Below are positions 8,733 to 17,747 of a stretch of 64,000 nt of DNA, piece by piece (position 1 is the stretch's first letter; each line of letters starts with the position of its first letter). Below the pieces are notes generated by a model. That model was not told the origin of the DNA and did no database searches. It was given only the letters and a program-made list of their open reading frames with translations. A program made the position numbers and the translations under genes. Origin of the DNA: JBMDXB01 sp048594975 (lineage in GTDB: Bacteria; Acidobacteriota; Vicinamibacteria; Vicinamibacterales; 2-12-FULL-66-21). The DNA lies in NCBI GenBank assembly GCA_048594975.1, contig JBMDXQ010000090.1:248001-312000 (forward strand), in the 5' to 3' direction.

Positions 8733-8913
8733 TATAGTGCAAACCTTCGGCCGCCCTGCTGCGTCAAAGAGCCGATATGCCGGCCTGTCAACCGCCAGGG
8801 ACCCACTGCAAACCCGGGTGCTTTACCATGCCGGCCTGTGGGCGGGCGAACCGCACGGTGACGCGTGGCACGACGGCCGTCAGGTTGCGCGCGAGAGAGC
8901 GAGGCCGGACGAA
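8733..8913. other. Intergenic stretch before the epimerase
   Basis: I see no gene here. The 12-mer ATGCCGGCCTGT occurs twice (about 8778 and 8829). The region holds the divergent upstream sequences of the pseudogene and the epimerase. Confidence 0.4.
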
Positions 8914-9888
8914 ATGCGAATTGTGATCGCCGGTGGAACAGGATTCCTGGGCAGCCCGCTCGCCGAGGTCTACGCCGAGGAAGGGCACGACGTGCGGGTG
9001 CTCACGCGCAGCCTGGCGCCGGGCGAGTCGCGCCACGATCCGGGCACGGGCGTGCCGGGCGTCACACGCGTCGGGTGGCGGCCGGACGTCGTGGCGCAGC
9101 TGCAAGGTGCCGCCCGTGACGGTCCTGATTCCGTCCACCGCGCCACGATCGACGTCGTCGACGGCGCCGACGCGGTAGTCAACCTCGCGGGTGAGTCGAT
9201 CGGGGACGGCCGCTGGACGCCGCAGCGCAAGGCGCTGCTGCGCGACAGCCGCATCCTCGCGACCCGCTCGCTTGTTGCGGCGATGGCCGCGGCGAAGACG
9301 CCACCGCGCGTGTTCGTCAGCGGCAGCGGCGTCAACTACTACGGCCCGCGCGGCGACGAGCCGCTGACCGAAGAGGCGGCGCCCGGCGACGATTTCCTCG
9401 CACATCTCTGCGTGGACTGGGAACAGGAGGCGCAGCGCGTCGCGGCAGCCGGCAGCCGCGTCGCCGTCCTCCGCACGGGCCTCGTGCTCGAGCGGTCGGG
9501 CGGCGCGCTGGCGAAGATGCTCAGGCCGTTCAAGCTGCTGGTCGGCGGCCCGATTGCCTCAGGCCGGCAGTACATGTCCTGGATTCACCGCCTCGACTGG
9601 CTGGAGATGGTCCGCTGGATCGTGGACACTCCGGACATCTCAGGGCCGATCAACGCGACGGCGCCGCATCCGGTGACGAACCGTCACTTCGCGCGGGCGC
9701 TCGGCCGGGCGCTGCGGCGGCCGGCACTCCTCCCCCTACCCGGCGTCGCGCTGAAGGCCGGCTTCGGCGAGATGGCGCAACTCCTGATCACCGGCCAGCG
9801 TGTGATACCGGCGCGCGCCAAGGCGCTCGGGTTCCACTTCCGTTACCCGGAAATCGAGCGGGCCTTTCGAGGGATATTCGAGGACTGA
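8914..9888 (+). CDS. TIGR01777-family NAD(P)-dependent epimerase
   Basis: This 324-residue short-chain (extended) reductase relates to YfcH and SulA-domain proteins. The ATG at 8914 places the nucleotide-binding GGTGFLG at residues 7-13. Family motifs follow: DAVVNLAGESI (~85), RWTPQRKALLRDSR, VFVSGSGVNYYG, VLRTGLVLE, QYMSWIHRLDW and PINATAPHPVTN. Members are thought to act on nucleotide sugars or related substrates, but the true substrate is unknown. The frame stays open upstream to 8701, but that stretch has no coding character. Confidence 0.88.
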   Translation: MRIVIAGGTGFLGSPLAEVYAEEGHDVRVLTRSLAPGESRHDPGTGVPGVTRVGWRPDVVAQLQGAARDGPDSVHRATIDVVDGADAVVNLAGESIGDGRWTPQRKALLRDSRILATRSLVAAMAAAKTPPRVFVSGSGVNYYGPRGDEPLTEEAAPGDDFLAHLCVDWEQEAQRVAAAGSRVAVLRTGLVLERSGGALAKMLRPFKLLVGGPIASGRQYMSWIHRLDWLEMVRWIVDTPDISGPINATAPHPVTNRHFARALGRALRRPALLPLPGVALKAGFGEMAQLLITGQRVIPARAKALGFHFRYPEIERAFRGIFED

Positions 9889-9905
9889 TGCAAGTATATC
9901 CATCC

Positions 9906-9946
9906 GGTATTCAGCATTCGGCTTCAGCGTTCAGCATCAGCATTGA
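9906..9946. repeat. GGCATTC-type repeat, third copy
   Basis: Contains TTCAGCATTCGGCTTCAGCG and related units, the same family as 3518-3545 and 4738-4764. It lies just after the epimerase stop. The rest of 9889-10104 shows no gene. Confidence 0.6.
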
Positions 9947-10104
9947 CGCCGTCTCAGAGGATCGCGCGCCGCGCCCTTGAAGTCCGCGCCGAGCCACCCC
10001 CGTGCGCGCCGGATGGGACGAGCGCCCGTTCGGAGTCCGGGGAGACGGCTGCGAGACAGTAAGGACTCGCCCGGCGTTACACAAGCGAAAGAACGGACGG
10101 CCGG

Positions 10105-11337
10105 TCAGCGATCCTTCAGAATGCGGACGAACCCGAACAGCTCGTCCCCCTTCATCGGTTCACCGCTGTACTGGCGGAGGAGTATCCGGGCCGCCAGCCA
10201 GGCGATCCCGGCGCCGTGCCGGCCGTGGCCGAACGCGAACAGGTGACGGGGGAAGTTGCGGTGCAGCCCGATGTACGGCAGACCGTCCACCGTGTCGTGG
10301 TGCACCGAGTCCCACGACCACTCCGGCTGCAGACCCGAGATGGCTGGATAGATGGTGGACAGCTCGTACATCAACTGCCCGGTGCGCTGCACGAGCACCT
10401 TCGGACGCAGCCGCTCCGGTTGCGCCGCCTGGTCGGCGCCGCTGAAGAGCACGCGATCGTCCTTGAGCCAGCGAAGCACGTGCGGCGGCGTCGCATCGTC
10501 GCGCAGCGCCGCGGTCCGCCGCCCGACCTCCCGCCTCACACCCGCGGGCATCGGCTCGGTGACGACGACATAGGTGTGCTGCGGCCGGAGGTGACGCCGT
10601 AGCGCGAGAAGATCGCTCAGCGGCGATTCCGTGGCGACGAGGACGGCGTCGGCGTGGAGCGTCCCGCGGGCGGTCGTCACCTCGACGCGCTTCGGCCGGG
10701 CACGGATGCGGCGCACGGCGGATCGCTCGTGAATCGAGGCGCCCCGCGCCGCGGCTGCCGCCGCAAGACCGACGCAGGCGCGATACGGATCGATGGCGGC
10801 GCCGCGCGTTCGAATCGCACCGGCCGCGGCGATGGCGGTCTCGCGCGCGCAGGCGCCCGCCGTTACCCAGCTGTGGTCGAAGCCTGCGTCGCGCCGCACC
10901 TGGTACTCCCGGCGCAGCAGCCGCGCGGCGTCGGCGCTGCGCGCGAAGCGCAGCAGGTCGAGAGGGCCGAGGTCGCAGCGAATCTCGAAGCGCCGCAGGG
11001 CGGCCGCGAAATCGAGCGACGCGCGGCGCATCGCCTGCCAGAGCGTTCGCGCGGCGCGCAGCCCGTGCGCCGCCGCCGTCTGCTGGAAGGAGGCGTCGAA
11101 GTCCTCGCGAATCAGCCCCGACGCGCGCGCCGTCGCGGACGCGCCGATGCTGCCCTCCTCGAGCAGCACGACCTTCACGCCCGCGGCGACAAACGACAGC
11201 GCGCATGCGCAGCCGGTCAGGCCGCCGCCCACGATCGCCACGCCGGTTTCAGCGGTGCCTTTGAACGAGGCGTAGTCCGGCCGCCGGCTGCGGGGAAACC
11301 GGTCCAGCCACATCGGAGGCGCCGGGCGCATCTTCAT
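10105..11337 (-). CDS. FAD-dependent oxidoreductase, DAO family
   Basis: This 410-residue flavoprotein has an N-terminal Rossmann FAD site, VAIVGGGLTGCACAL (~33-47), then VVLLEEGSIGASATARASG, matching amine and amino-acid oxidases such as gamma-glutamylputrescine oxidase-like proteins. HADAVLVATES and the C-terminal GLPYIGLHRN and FAFGHGRHGAG complete the FAD-binding signature. There is no signal peptide, so it should be cytoplasmic. The substrate is not identifiable. It stands alone, followed in its own 5' region by a tandem palindromic repeat. Confidence 0.85.
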   Translation of the reverse strand: MKMRPAPPMWLDRFPRSRRPDYASFKGTAETGVAIVGGGLTGCACALSFVAAGVKVVLLEEGSIGASATARASGLIREDFDASFQQTAAAHGLRAARTLWQAMRRASLDFAAALRRFEIRCDLGPLDLLRFARSADAARLLRREYQVRRDAGFDHSWVTAGACARETAIAAAGAIRTRGAAIDPYRACVGLAAAAAARGASIHERSAVRRIRARPKRVEVTTARGTLHADAVLVATESPLSDLLALRRHLRPQHTYVVVTEPMPAGVRREVGRRTAALRDDATPPHVLRWLKDDRVLFSGADQAAQPERLRPKVLVQRTGQLMYELSTIYPAISGLQPEWSWDSVHHDTVDGLPYIGLHRNFPRHLFAFGHGRHGAGIAWLAARILLRQYSGEPMKGDELFGFVRILKDR

Positions 11338-11367
11338 CAGCGGCGGCTATTTTATGTCACGGGGATC

Positions 11368-11595
11368 GGTTCCCTGGGTCCCGCGGTTCCATGGTTCGAT
11401 TCAAAGGGATCGGAACCGCGGAACTTCGCCCTGCGAACGCCGGGAACGCTCGGAACCGAAGAACCCATGCATCCGCCTCCCCAGGGTTTCCTGGGTTCCC
11501 TGGGTTCCGCGGTTCCAAGGTTCGGTTCAAAGGGACCGGAACCGCGGAACTTCGACCTGCGGAACGGCGGGAACGCTCGGAACCGAGGAACCCAT
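11368..11595. repeat. Two tandem ~102-bp palindrome-rich repeats (GGTTCC/GGAACC family)
   Basis: Copy 1 (about 11368-11469) and copy 2 (about 11494-11595) are roughly 90% alike by eye. Each contains GGTTCC-rich sequence followed by its inverse (GGTTCCGCGGTTCC against GGAACCGCGGAAC) and ends in GAACCCATG. Each copy can fold into a long hairpin. They sit between the DAO oxidase and the end of ada, and copy 2 almost reaches the ada stop codon. Confidence 0.75.
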
Positions 11596-11598
11596 GTC

Positions 11599-12651
11599 TC
11601 AGCCACCCGCCTCCACCTGGAGCAGCCGCCGTTTCCGCTCCGTGCCCCAGTGATAGCCGCCGGGCGTGCCGTCCGCCCGCACGACGCGATGGCACGGGAC
11701 GACCAGCGCGACGGGATTCGCCGCGCAGGCGCGGGCGACAGCACGGGCGGCGCCGGGCGTCCCGATCCGCCGCGCGATCTCCCGGTAGCTGCGCGTTCGC
11801 CCGCGCGGGATGCGCTGCAGCTCCCGCCAGACGCGGCGCTGAAAGGCGGTCGCGCGAACATCGGTCGGCAGTCGCGGATCCGGGGCGCCGGGCCGGAGGC
11901 CCTCGACGATCGCCCGGACCCACGCCGACAGGCGCGTGTCGCCGCGCGCGATCGTCGCGGCCGGGTACTCGGCGCGCAGCTCGCGCTCGAGCGTCGCGTC
12001 CGCGTCGCCGATCTTGACCGCGCAGACGCCGCGCGGCGTTGCCGCAACGAGCAGCCGTCCCAGTGACGATTCGACGGTGACGTATTCCACGGTCTCCCCC
12101 TTTCCGCCCCGCGCGTACACCGCCGGGGTCATCCCCAAGGTCGCACCGGCCTTCTCGTAGACACGGCTACCCGATCCATAGCCGGCGCCATACGCCGCTG
12201 ACGCCACGCCCTCGCCGGCTCGCAACCCGGCCTTCAGGCACCCGATCCGGCAGGCGTCGGCGTACTCGCGCGGCGTGATCCCGAGCGTCCGCTTGAACGT
12301 GCGCAGCAGGTGATGCGGATTGCCGCCGACGGTGCGCGCGAGGATCTTCAGGGGCACCGGACCGTCCCCGAGTGCGGCGAGCGCGGCACACGCGCGACGC
12401 ACGCGCTCGACCGAGGCCGGCGCGTCCGTCGAATGCGGTCGGCACCGCCGGCAGGCCCGGAACCCCTCGCGCTCGGCGGCCTCCGGCACGGCAAAGAACC
12501 GGACGCCCCCGGGGCGGGGCCGGCGGCTCGGGCAGGTGGGACGGCAGTAGATGCCCGTCGAGCTCACGCCGTAAACGAACACGCCGTCCCAGGCAGCGTC
12601 GCGCTCGTTGACCGCTTTCCACAAGACCGCGTTATCGAACATGAGACCCAC
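11599..12651 (-). CDS. ada: Ada: methylphosphotriester/O6-methylguanine DNA methyltransferase and AraC-type activator
   Basis: This 350-residue protein matches E. coli Ada in size (354) and domain order. The N-terminal Ada zinc domain has GIYCRPTCPSR and ACRRCRPH, giving the four-Cys cluster that accepts methyl groups from phosphotriesters. Next comes an AraC-like helix-turn-helix region (LKILARTVGGNPHHLLRTFK, GITPREYADACRI). The C-terminal O6-alkylguanine transferase domain has RTRSYREIA, ANPVALVVPCHRVV (acceptor Cys) and GGYHWG. It repairs alkylated DNA and, once methylated, activates transcription. No alkA or alkB gene is adjacent. Confidence 0.96.
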   Translation of the reverse strand: MGLMFDNAVLWKAVNERDAAWDGVFVYGVSSTGIYCRPTCPSRRPRPGGVRFFAVPEAAEREGFRACRRCRPHSTDAPASVERVRRACAALAALGDGPVPLKILARTVGGNPHHLLRTFKRTLGITPREYADACRIGCLKAGLRAGEGVASAAYGAGYGSGSRVYEKAGATLGMTPAVYARGGKGETVEYVTVESSLGRLLVAATPRGVCAVKIGDADATLERELRAEYPAATIARGDTRLSAWVRAIVEGLRPGAPDPRLPTDVRATAFQRRVWRELQRIPRGRTRSYREIARRIGTPGAARAVARACAANPVALVVPCHRVVRADGTPGGYHWGTERKRRLLQVEAGG

Positions 12652-12825
12652 GATACGGGATCGGCGAGCGCGCCGCTATCCGGAGATTGACGCCAAATGC
12701 CGCCGACCGAGAAGTCAGGCTGGCCACGGCACAGGAGTTGCGCCCGAAAGCCGTTGGATCCATGGTTGATCATGCGATGAATCGCGGCGAACGTGCCCGG
12801 TTCTGTTTGCCCCAGGTGTGCAGTC

Positions 12826-13983
12826 ATGACGTTAACCGAACAGCTCGACCGCCTCGCGGCGTTCGAGCCTGCCGCTTACCCCGTCGTCAGCCTGTACCTC
12901 AACACGCAGTCCGGCCAGCACGGCCGCGACCAGCACCACGCATTCGTACGCAAGGAGCTCAAGGCCAGGCTGCGAACGTATGAGGCGGGATCGCCCGAAC
13001 GCCAGAGCCTCGAGCGCGACCTGGAGCGCATCGGACGGTATCTCGACACCGAGCTGCAGCCGTCGGCCAACGGCGTGGCCTTTTTCGCGAGCTCCGGCGC
13101 TGACCTCTTTGCCACGGTCCAGATGGGAGCGCCGATCGCGCAACACTGGCTCTCGATTGGCGATCGGCCGCACCTGTACCCGCTTGCCCGCCTCCAGTCG
13201 CAGTGGCCGCGTTACGCCGCGGTCCTCGCCGACACGAACGCGTCGCGCATCCTCGTGCTCGCCGGAGGCGAGCTCGTGGCCGAGCGCCCGGTCGAGGGGG
13301 TCAAGACGCGCCGCACCGCGGAAGGCGGCGCGGCGCAGATGCGCTTCCAGCGGCACATCGAGAACTTCCACCTGCGGCACGTCAAGGACCTCGTCGACGC
13401 GCTCGAGAAAATCGTGCAGCAGGAAGGCATCACGCAGATCGTGGTGGCCGGCGACGAGGTCGTCACGCCGTTGTTGCGCGAGCAGATGCCCAAAGCGCTC
13501 CGCGAGAAGGTGGTCGAGCACATGCGGCTCGCCACCACCGCGCCGCTCGCCGACGTCATCCGCGCATCGCTCGAGGCGATGCGGCGGGTCAACGAGCGAA
13601 CCGATCGCGAGAAAGTGGACGCAGCACTGAGCGAGTATCGCGCCGGCGGGCTCGGCCTCGTCGGGCCGGATGACACGCTCGACGCGCTGGCCAAGGGCCA
13701 GGTCGACGAGCTGCTGCTGTCCGCATCGCTGCGCGACCTCAAGCACCTGCCCGGCTCGCCGGCGGTGCGCGCGGCGGTGCCGGCGACGAACGTGCGCGCT
13801 GAGAGTACTGCCGCGGCGGCCGTCGCCGGCGAGGCGGCGGGCGCGGGCGAAGAGAGCGTGCGTATCGCCGATGCCCTCGTGACGCGCGCGCGGCAGACCG
13901 GCGCCACGATTACCTTCATCGAGGATCCCGCGCTCCTGGCCGACTACGGCGGCGTCGCGGCGCTGCTGCGCTTCCGGATCTGA
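12826..13983 (+). CDS. Bacterial archaeo-eukaryotic release-factor-like (baeRF) protein
   Basis: This 385-residue protein shares the eRF1/Pelota middle and C-terminal architecture of the baeRF families. YPVVSLYLNTQSG is near the N-terminus, YAAVLADTNASRILVL opens the domain-2 fold, and the C-terminus reads TITFIEDPALLADYGGVAALLRFRI, a typical domain-3 ending. The loop that carries GGQ in true eRF1 reads EGGAAQMRF at residues 166-174, so the peptidyl-tRNA-hydrolysis tripeptide is not intact. By family knowledge it may act on ribosomes in stress or rescue, but that role is inferred. ATG 12826 is preferred over GTG 12793. Confidence 0.8.
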   Translation: MTLTEQLDRLAAFEPAAYPVVSLYLNTQSGQHGRDQHHAFVRKELKARLRTYEAGSPERQSLERDLERIGRYLDTELQPSANGVAFFASSGADLFATVQMGAPIAQHWLSIGDRPHLYPLARLQSQWPRYAAVLADTNASRILVLAGGELVAERPVEGVKTRRTAEGGAAQMRFQRHIENFHLRHVKDLVDALEKIVQQEGITQIVVAGDEVVTPLLREQMPKALREKVVEHMRLATTAPLADVIRASLEAMRRVNERTDREKVDAALSEYRAGGLGLVGPDDTLDALAKGQVDELLLSASLRDLKHLPGSPAVRAAVPATNVRAESTAAAAVAGEAAGAGEESVRIADALVTRARQTGATITFIEDPALLADYGGVAALLRFRI

Positions 13984-14036
13984 GAGCATGGAGGTGCCCT
14001 CCTGTGTGACCGAGAGGGCGGGGAGAGAAGCAAACT

Positions 14037-14165
14037 CAACGAGCACGGAGGCCACGGAGGGATCAACTCAGAGGCCACGGAGGCCACGAGGGATCAACTC
14101 AGTGGCCTCTGCGTTGATACCCTCCCTGACCTCCGTGGCCTCTGAGTAGAACCGTCTCCGTGCCC
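14037..14165. repeat. GGAGGCCACGG-family hairpin repeat, left of module A
   Basis: CTCAGAGGCCACGGAGG at 14067-14083 is perfectly complementary to 14130-14146. The block also contains two direct copies of GAGGGATCAACTCAG. AGGGATCAACTCAGTGGCC (14089-14107) recurs exactly, inverted, at 18628-18646. The rest of 13984-14306 shows no gene. Confidence 0.8.
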
Positions 14166-14306
14166 TCCAACCGCGTCGATCTCCGCGGCCTGGCTGCCGA
14201 AAAACCGGCAGGCCTGGCCGCGGGAAAACCGAAAATCTGGCCATTCAGCCCCCATCCCGCTGGCAGCGGCGTTGCTACCTCCACCGGCGAAGGCCCGAGA
14301 CCCACC

Positions 14307-15356
14307 ATGCTCATTTCGGCGCTCCTGCTCGCGCTGTCGTTTTCTGCTCAGCCGCAGCGTGCGGAGCCCGCGCCTGCGGCGCCCGACGCGGAAATCTGCC
14401 TGTCCTGCCACTCCGATCCCCAGCTGGTGAAGCAGACAGGCGACGGCACGCGCGTGTCGCTGCTCGTGAGCCATGACGCGCTCGCCGGCTCGGTGCACGC
14501 GAAGCTGCGTTGTGCCGACTGCCACGCCGGGTTCACCGAGATCCCGCACCCGACGCGAGAGTTCCGGAGCCGGCGCGAGATCTCGTTGACCTACGACGAG
14601 CAGTGCCGCCGCTGCCATTTCACCAACTACACGCAGACGCTCGACAGCGCCCACCAGGCGGCGGTCGCGCGCGGCGATCTGACCGCGCCGGTCTGTGTCG
14701 ACTGCCACGGCGCGCACGACATCCGCAAGCCAGATCAGCCGCGCGCGCGCATCTCACAGACCTGCGCGCGTTGCCACCAGGGGGTGGCCACGGCCTACGC
14801 GAAGAGCGTCCACGGGCGATCGCTCGGCACGCCGAACGAGGGAGACGTCCCGGTGTGCGTGGACTGCCACCGATCGCACGAGATCGGCGGTCCGCACCAG
14901 GTCCAGTGGGACCTCCGGACGCCGCAGCTCTGCGGCAGCTGCCACTCGGATGAGACACGCATGAAGAAGTACGGCCTATCGACGGCAGTGCTGCGGACCT
15001 ACCTCGCCGACTTCCACGGCAAGACCGCGTCGCTTCGCCAGAGCCACGGCGTCGCCCCGGAGGGGCCGGTGGTCGCGCGCTGCACCGACTGTCACGGCGT
15101 CCACGACATCCAGAAGGCGGACGACCCGAACTCGCCGGTGATGAAGGCCAACCTCCAGAAGACGTGCAACAAGTGCCACGCCGATACCAACCCGAACTTC
15201 TCGGGCGCGTGGCTCTCGCACTACGAGCCCAGCCTGCAGAAGGCGCCGATCGTCTACGGCGCGAAGATCGCCTACGCGATTCTCATCCCCTTCATGATCG
15301 GCGGCCTCGGGCTCCAGATCCTGCTGCACCTCTGGCGCCTGATGGTGAACCGATGA
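14307..15356 (+). CDS. Nine-haem c-type cytochrome with C-terminal membrane anchor
   Basis: This 349-residue exported protein has nine CXXCH haem sites: CLSCH, CADCH, CRRCH, CVDCH, CARCH, CVDCH, CGSCH, CTDCH and CNKCH. I start it at ATG 14307, which gives a signal peptide (MLISALLLALSFSAQP); the frame is open back to 14160 but that part is repeat-like. A hydrophobic helix near the C-terminus (YAILIPFMIGGLGLQILLHL) anchors it to the membrane. CVDCHGAHDI and CTDCHGVHDI show internal repeat units shared with the 11-haem protein at 46823-48127. It overlaps the cytochrome b gene by 4 bp (ATGA), so the two proteins probably form one complex. Confidence 0.92.
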   Translation: MLISALLLALSFSAQPQRAEPAPAAPDAEICLSCHSDPQLVKQTGDGTRVSLLVSHDALAGSVHAKLRCADCHAGFTEIPHPTREFRSRREISLTYDEQCRRCHFTNYTQTLDSAHQAAVARGDLTAPVCVDCHGAHDIRKPDQPRARISQTCARCHQGVATAYAKSVHGRSLGTPNEGDVPVCVDCHRSHEIGGPHQVQWDLRTPQLCGSCHSDETRMKKYGLSTAVLRTYLADFHGKTASLRQSHGVAPEGPVVARCTDCHGVHDIQKADDPNSPVMKANLQKTCNKCHADTNPNFSGAWLSHYEPSLQKAPIVYGAKIAYAILIPFMIGGLGLQILLHLWRLMVNR

Positions 15357-16054
15357 ACGATTCGATCGTCCGATTCACCAGGATCCAGCGGATCGAGCAC
15401 GCCGCGACGATGACGCTCTTCCTGGTACTCGCGGTCACCGGGTTGCCGCAGAAGTTCTTCGACACCGGCTGGGGCCAGGCACTCATGGGCTGGCTCGGCG
15501 GCGTCGACACGGCGCGCTGGATCCACCGCGCTGCCGGCGTCACCTTCGCGTGCGTCGTGGCCGTGCACCTTTCGCGGATGGTCTACCTGGTCGCCACCGG
15601 CCGGACGGCGCTCTCGCTCGTCCCCACGCGCCAGGACTTCCGCGACGCGATCACCACGATCCGCTACTATCTCGGCATGTCGGAGCAGCAGGCGCGCTTC
15701 GATCACTTCGACTATCGCCAGAAGTTCGAGTACTGGGGGCTCGTGCTCGGCGCCGCGATCGTCGTCGTCACCGGCTTCATCCTGCTCTACCCGGCGACGC
15801 TCACCCGCTTTCTGCCCGGCGAGTTCGTGCCGGCGGCGATGGTCGCGCACAGCAACGAGGGCCTGATGGCCTTCCTGGTGGTCATCGTCTGGCACGTCTA
15901 CAACGCGCACTTCAACCCGGACGTCTTCCCGTTCGACATGTCGATCTTCACCGGCCGCATCAGCCGCGAGCGCCTCCGCCACGAGCACCCGCTCGAGTAC
16001 GAGCGGCTCGAGCGCGAAGGCGACGGGAAGGAGCACGCGTCGAAGATCGCGTAG
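15353..16054 (+). CDS. Integral membrane cytochrome b (b/b6-domain, FdnI-like)
   Basis: This 233-residue protein has about four transmembrane helices with His pairs fit to bind haem b: RIEHAATMTLFLVL, ARWIHRAAGVTFACVVAVHLSR and HSNEGLMAFLVVIVWHVYNAH. The C-terminal cytosolic or periplasmic tail has FPFDMSIFTGRIS. It is clearly related to the cytochrome b at 45981-46826: both share an F-x-Y-x-x-KF-[DE]-YW box and an FP-[FM]-DM-x-IFTG box. Family members pass electrons between the quinone pool and periplasmic c haems. It overlaps the nine-haem cytochrome gene and lies 6 bp before the sensor kinase. Confidence 0.9.
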   Translation: MNDSIVRFTRIQRIEHAATMTLFLVLAVTGLPQKFFDTGWGQALMGWLGGVDTARWIHRAAGVTFACVVAVHLSRMVYLVATGRTALSLVPTRQDFRDAITTIRYYLGMSEQQARFDHFDYRQKFEYWGLVLGAAIVVVTGFILLYPATLTRFLPGEFVPAAMVAHSNEGLMAFLVVIVWHVYNAHFNPDVFPFDMSIFTGRISRERLRHEHPLEYERLEREGDGKEHASKIA

Positions 16055-16060
16055 GCAGCC

Positions 16061-17668
16061 ATGAGCGCCAGGACCCTGCAGACACGCGTGCTGGCGCTGG
16101 CCGGCGCTGGCGTTCTGGGAGCCACGGTCCTGATGACGCTCGTGAGCCGCTCCAGCCTGGCCTCGCTCGAGCACACCCTCGCCGAGGAGCACGACCGGCT
16201 CGCGACGACCATTGCTGCGACCGTCGCGCGGGAGATCGGCGACGATCTGCGCCTGCTGTCGGCGGCGTCGGCAACGATCGAGCCGGAGGCGCAGCGCGCC
16301 GCGCTGGCAGCGGTGGTACGGTTCGGGCGGCTGGCCTCGACCGCGTTCCTGCTGTCGCAGGCGGGCGAGGTCGTGCTGTGCGAGCCGGCAGCAGACTGCC
16401 CGCCGCTCCCGGAGGCGGCGGGCGCGCTCGCGCGCCGCGCGATGGACGCGCAGCGGCCGCTCGCCGGCACCGATGCCGCAGGTGGACCGGTCGTCGCCAT
16501 CATGCCGTTCCGCTCGCAGGATCCGCTCGCCCCTGGCGCCGGCGGGATCCGCGTCGCGCCGCACGACCGGCGGCTCGAGGGCCTGCTGGCGGCCGCCGGC
16601 GACCCGCACGTGCAGCTCGCGCTCGTCGACGGCGACGGCCGGCTGATCGCCGGTCAGCCCGCCGCCCTCGACCACGTGTCGGCCTCGGCGGCGGTACCTG
16701 GCTTCGCGCTGTCGGTGAAGCTGGCGGCCGACGTCGAGCCGATCGCCGCCACGTTCAGGCGGCGATCGACGTGGCTGACGGTGGCGCTGTCCGCGATCGC
16801 GCTGCTGCTCGCCTGGGGCGTCAGCTGGAGCGTCCGCCAGCCGCTGCACGGCCTCACGCTGGCCGCCGAGCGCATCGCCGGAGGAAACCTGCGGCAGCCG
16901 ATCGACGCGGAGCGCGCGGGCCGCGGCGGCGGCGAGGTGCGGCGCCTCGCAGCGGCGCTCGAGACCATGCGTGCCTCGCTGCTGACGTCGATGACCGTTG
17001 CCACCGCCAACGCCCGCCTGGAAGAACGGGAGCGCCTGCGGCAGCAACTCCTGCGCAAGCTGATCTCCGCGCAGGAGGACGAGCGCAAGCGCATCGCCCG
17101 CGAGCTGCACGACGAGGCCAGCCAGACGCTGGCGGCGCTGGGGATGGCGGCCAACCTCGGGCGCATGGACGACGTGCGCCGGCTCGCCGATCGCATGCAC
17201 GACGAGCTGCACCGCCTGATCGTCGATCTGCGACCGTCGGTGCTCGACGATCTCGGGCTGGCCGACGCGATTCGCTGGTTCGCCGACCGTCACCTCGCCG
17301 CGCGCGGGATCGCCGTGCGCTGCGAGGTCGCCGAGCTCGAAGGCCGGCTCCTGCCCGAGGTCGAGACCGCGCTCTTCCGCGCCGTGCAGGAGGCGATCGT
17401 GAACATCACCCGACACTCGCAGGCCGACGCCGTGCTCATCCAGATGTCGGCAGACGACGGCGGCGTCACCGTCGAGATCGAGGACGACGGGATCGGCTTC
17501 GATCCGGCGCAGGTGGAAAACGAGCCCGGGTCGCTGCGCGGCGTGGGCCTGCTCGGCATGCGCGAGCGGCTGGAGATCGTCGGCGGCACCTTGCAGATCC
17601 ACTCGGAGCCCGGCGGCGGCACCGACGTGGTCATGCGCGTGCCGCTCACCGCACCAGCAGTGAATTGA
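16061..17668 (+). CDS. Membrane sensor histidine kinase, NarX/NarL-partner (HisKA_3) type
   Basis: This 535-residue kinase has TM helices near residues 8-28 and 240-260 enclosing a roughly 210-residue periplasmic sensor region with no haem motif. A HAMP segment follows (RQPLHGLTLAAERIAGGNL). The dimerisation/phosphoacceptor box is DERKRIARELHDEASQTL with His350. The ATPase part has EAIVNITRHSQA (N-box), IEDDGIGF (G1) and GVGLLGMRERLE (G2). The signal is unknown, but its position after the cytochrome c/b pair suggests it senses an electron donor, acceptor or redox state connected with them. The response regulator is immediately downstream. Confidence 0.92.
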   Translation: MSARTLQTRVLALAGAGVLGATVLMTLVSRSSLASLEHTLAEEHDRLATTIAATVAREIGDDLRLLSAASATIEPEAQRAALAAVVRFGRLASTAFLLSQAGEVVLCEPAADCPPLPEAAGALARRAMDAQRPLAGTDAAGGPVVAIMPFRSQDPLAPGAGGIRVAPHDRRLEGLLAAAGDPHVQLALVDGDGRLIAGQPAALDHVSASAAVPGFALSVKLAADVEPIAATFRRRSTWLTVALSAIALLLAWGVSWSVRQPLHGLTLAAERIAGGNLRQPIDAERAGRGGGEVRRLAAALETMRASLLTSMTVATANARLEERERLRQQLLRKLISAQEDERKRIARELHDEASQTLAALGMAANLGRMDDVRRLADRMHDELHRLIVDLRPSVLDDLGLADAIRWFADRHLAARGIAVRCEVAELEGRLLPEVETALFRAVQEAIVNITRHSQADAVLIQMSADDGGVTVEIEDDGIGFDPAQVENEPGSLRGVGLLGMRERLEIVGGTLQIHSEPGGGTDVVMRVPLTAPAVN

Positions 17669-17747
17669 GTTACTGAGCGATTGAGCCATTGCTGACGCGC
17701 GAGGCTCGATGGCACGATCAGCCGATGGTTCAATGGCAGGATTCCTC

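Noticed and set aside
11368..11595. Repeat array as CRISPR candidate
   Set aside because: Only two copies with no short regular spacers and no cas genes; internally palindromic and better explained as a REP-like repeat.
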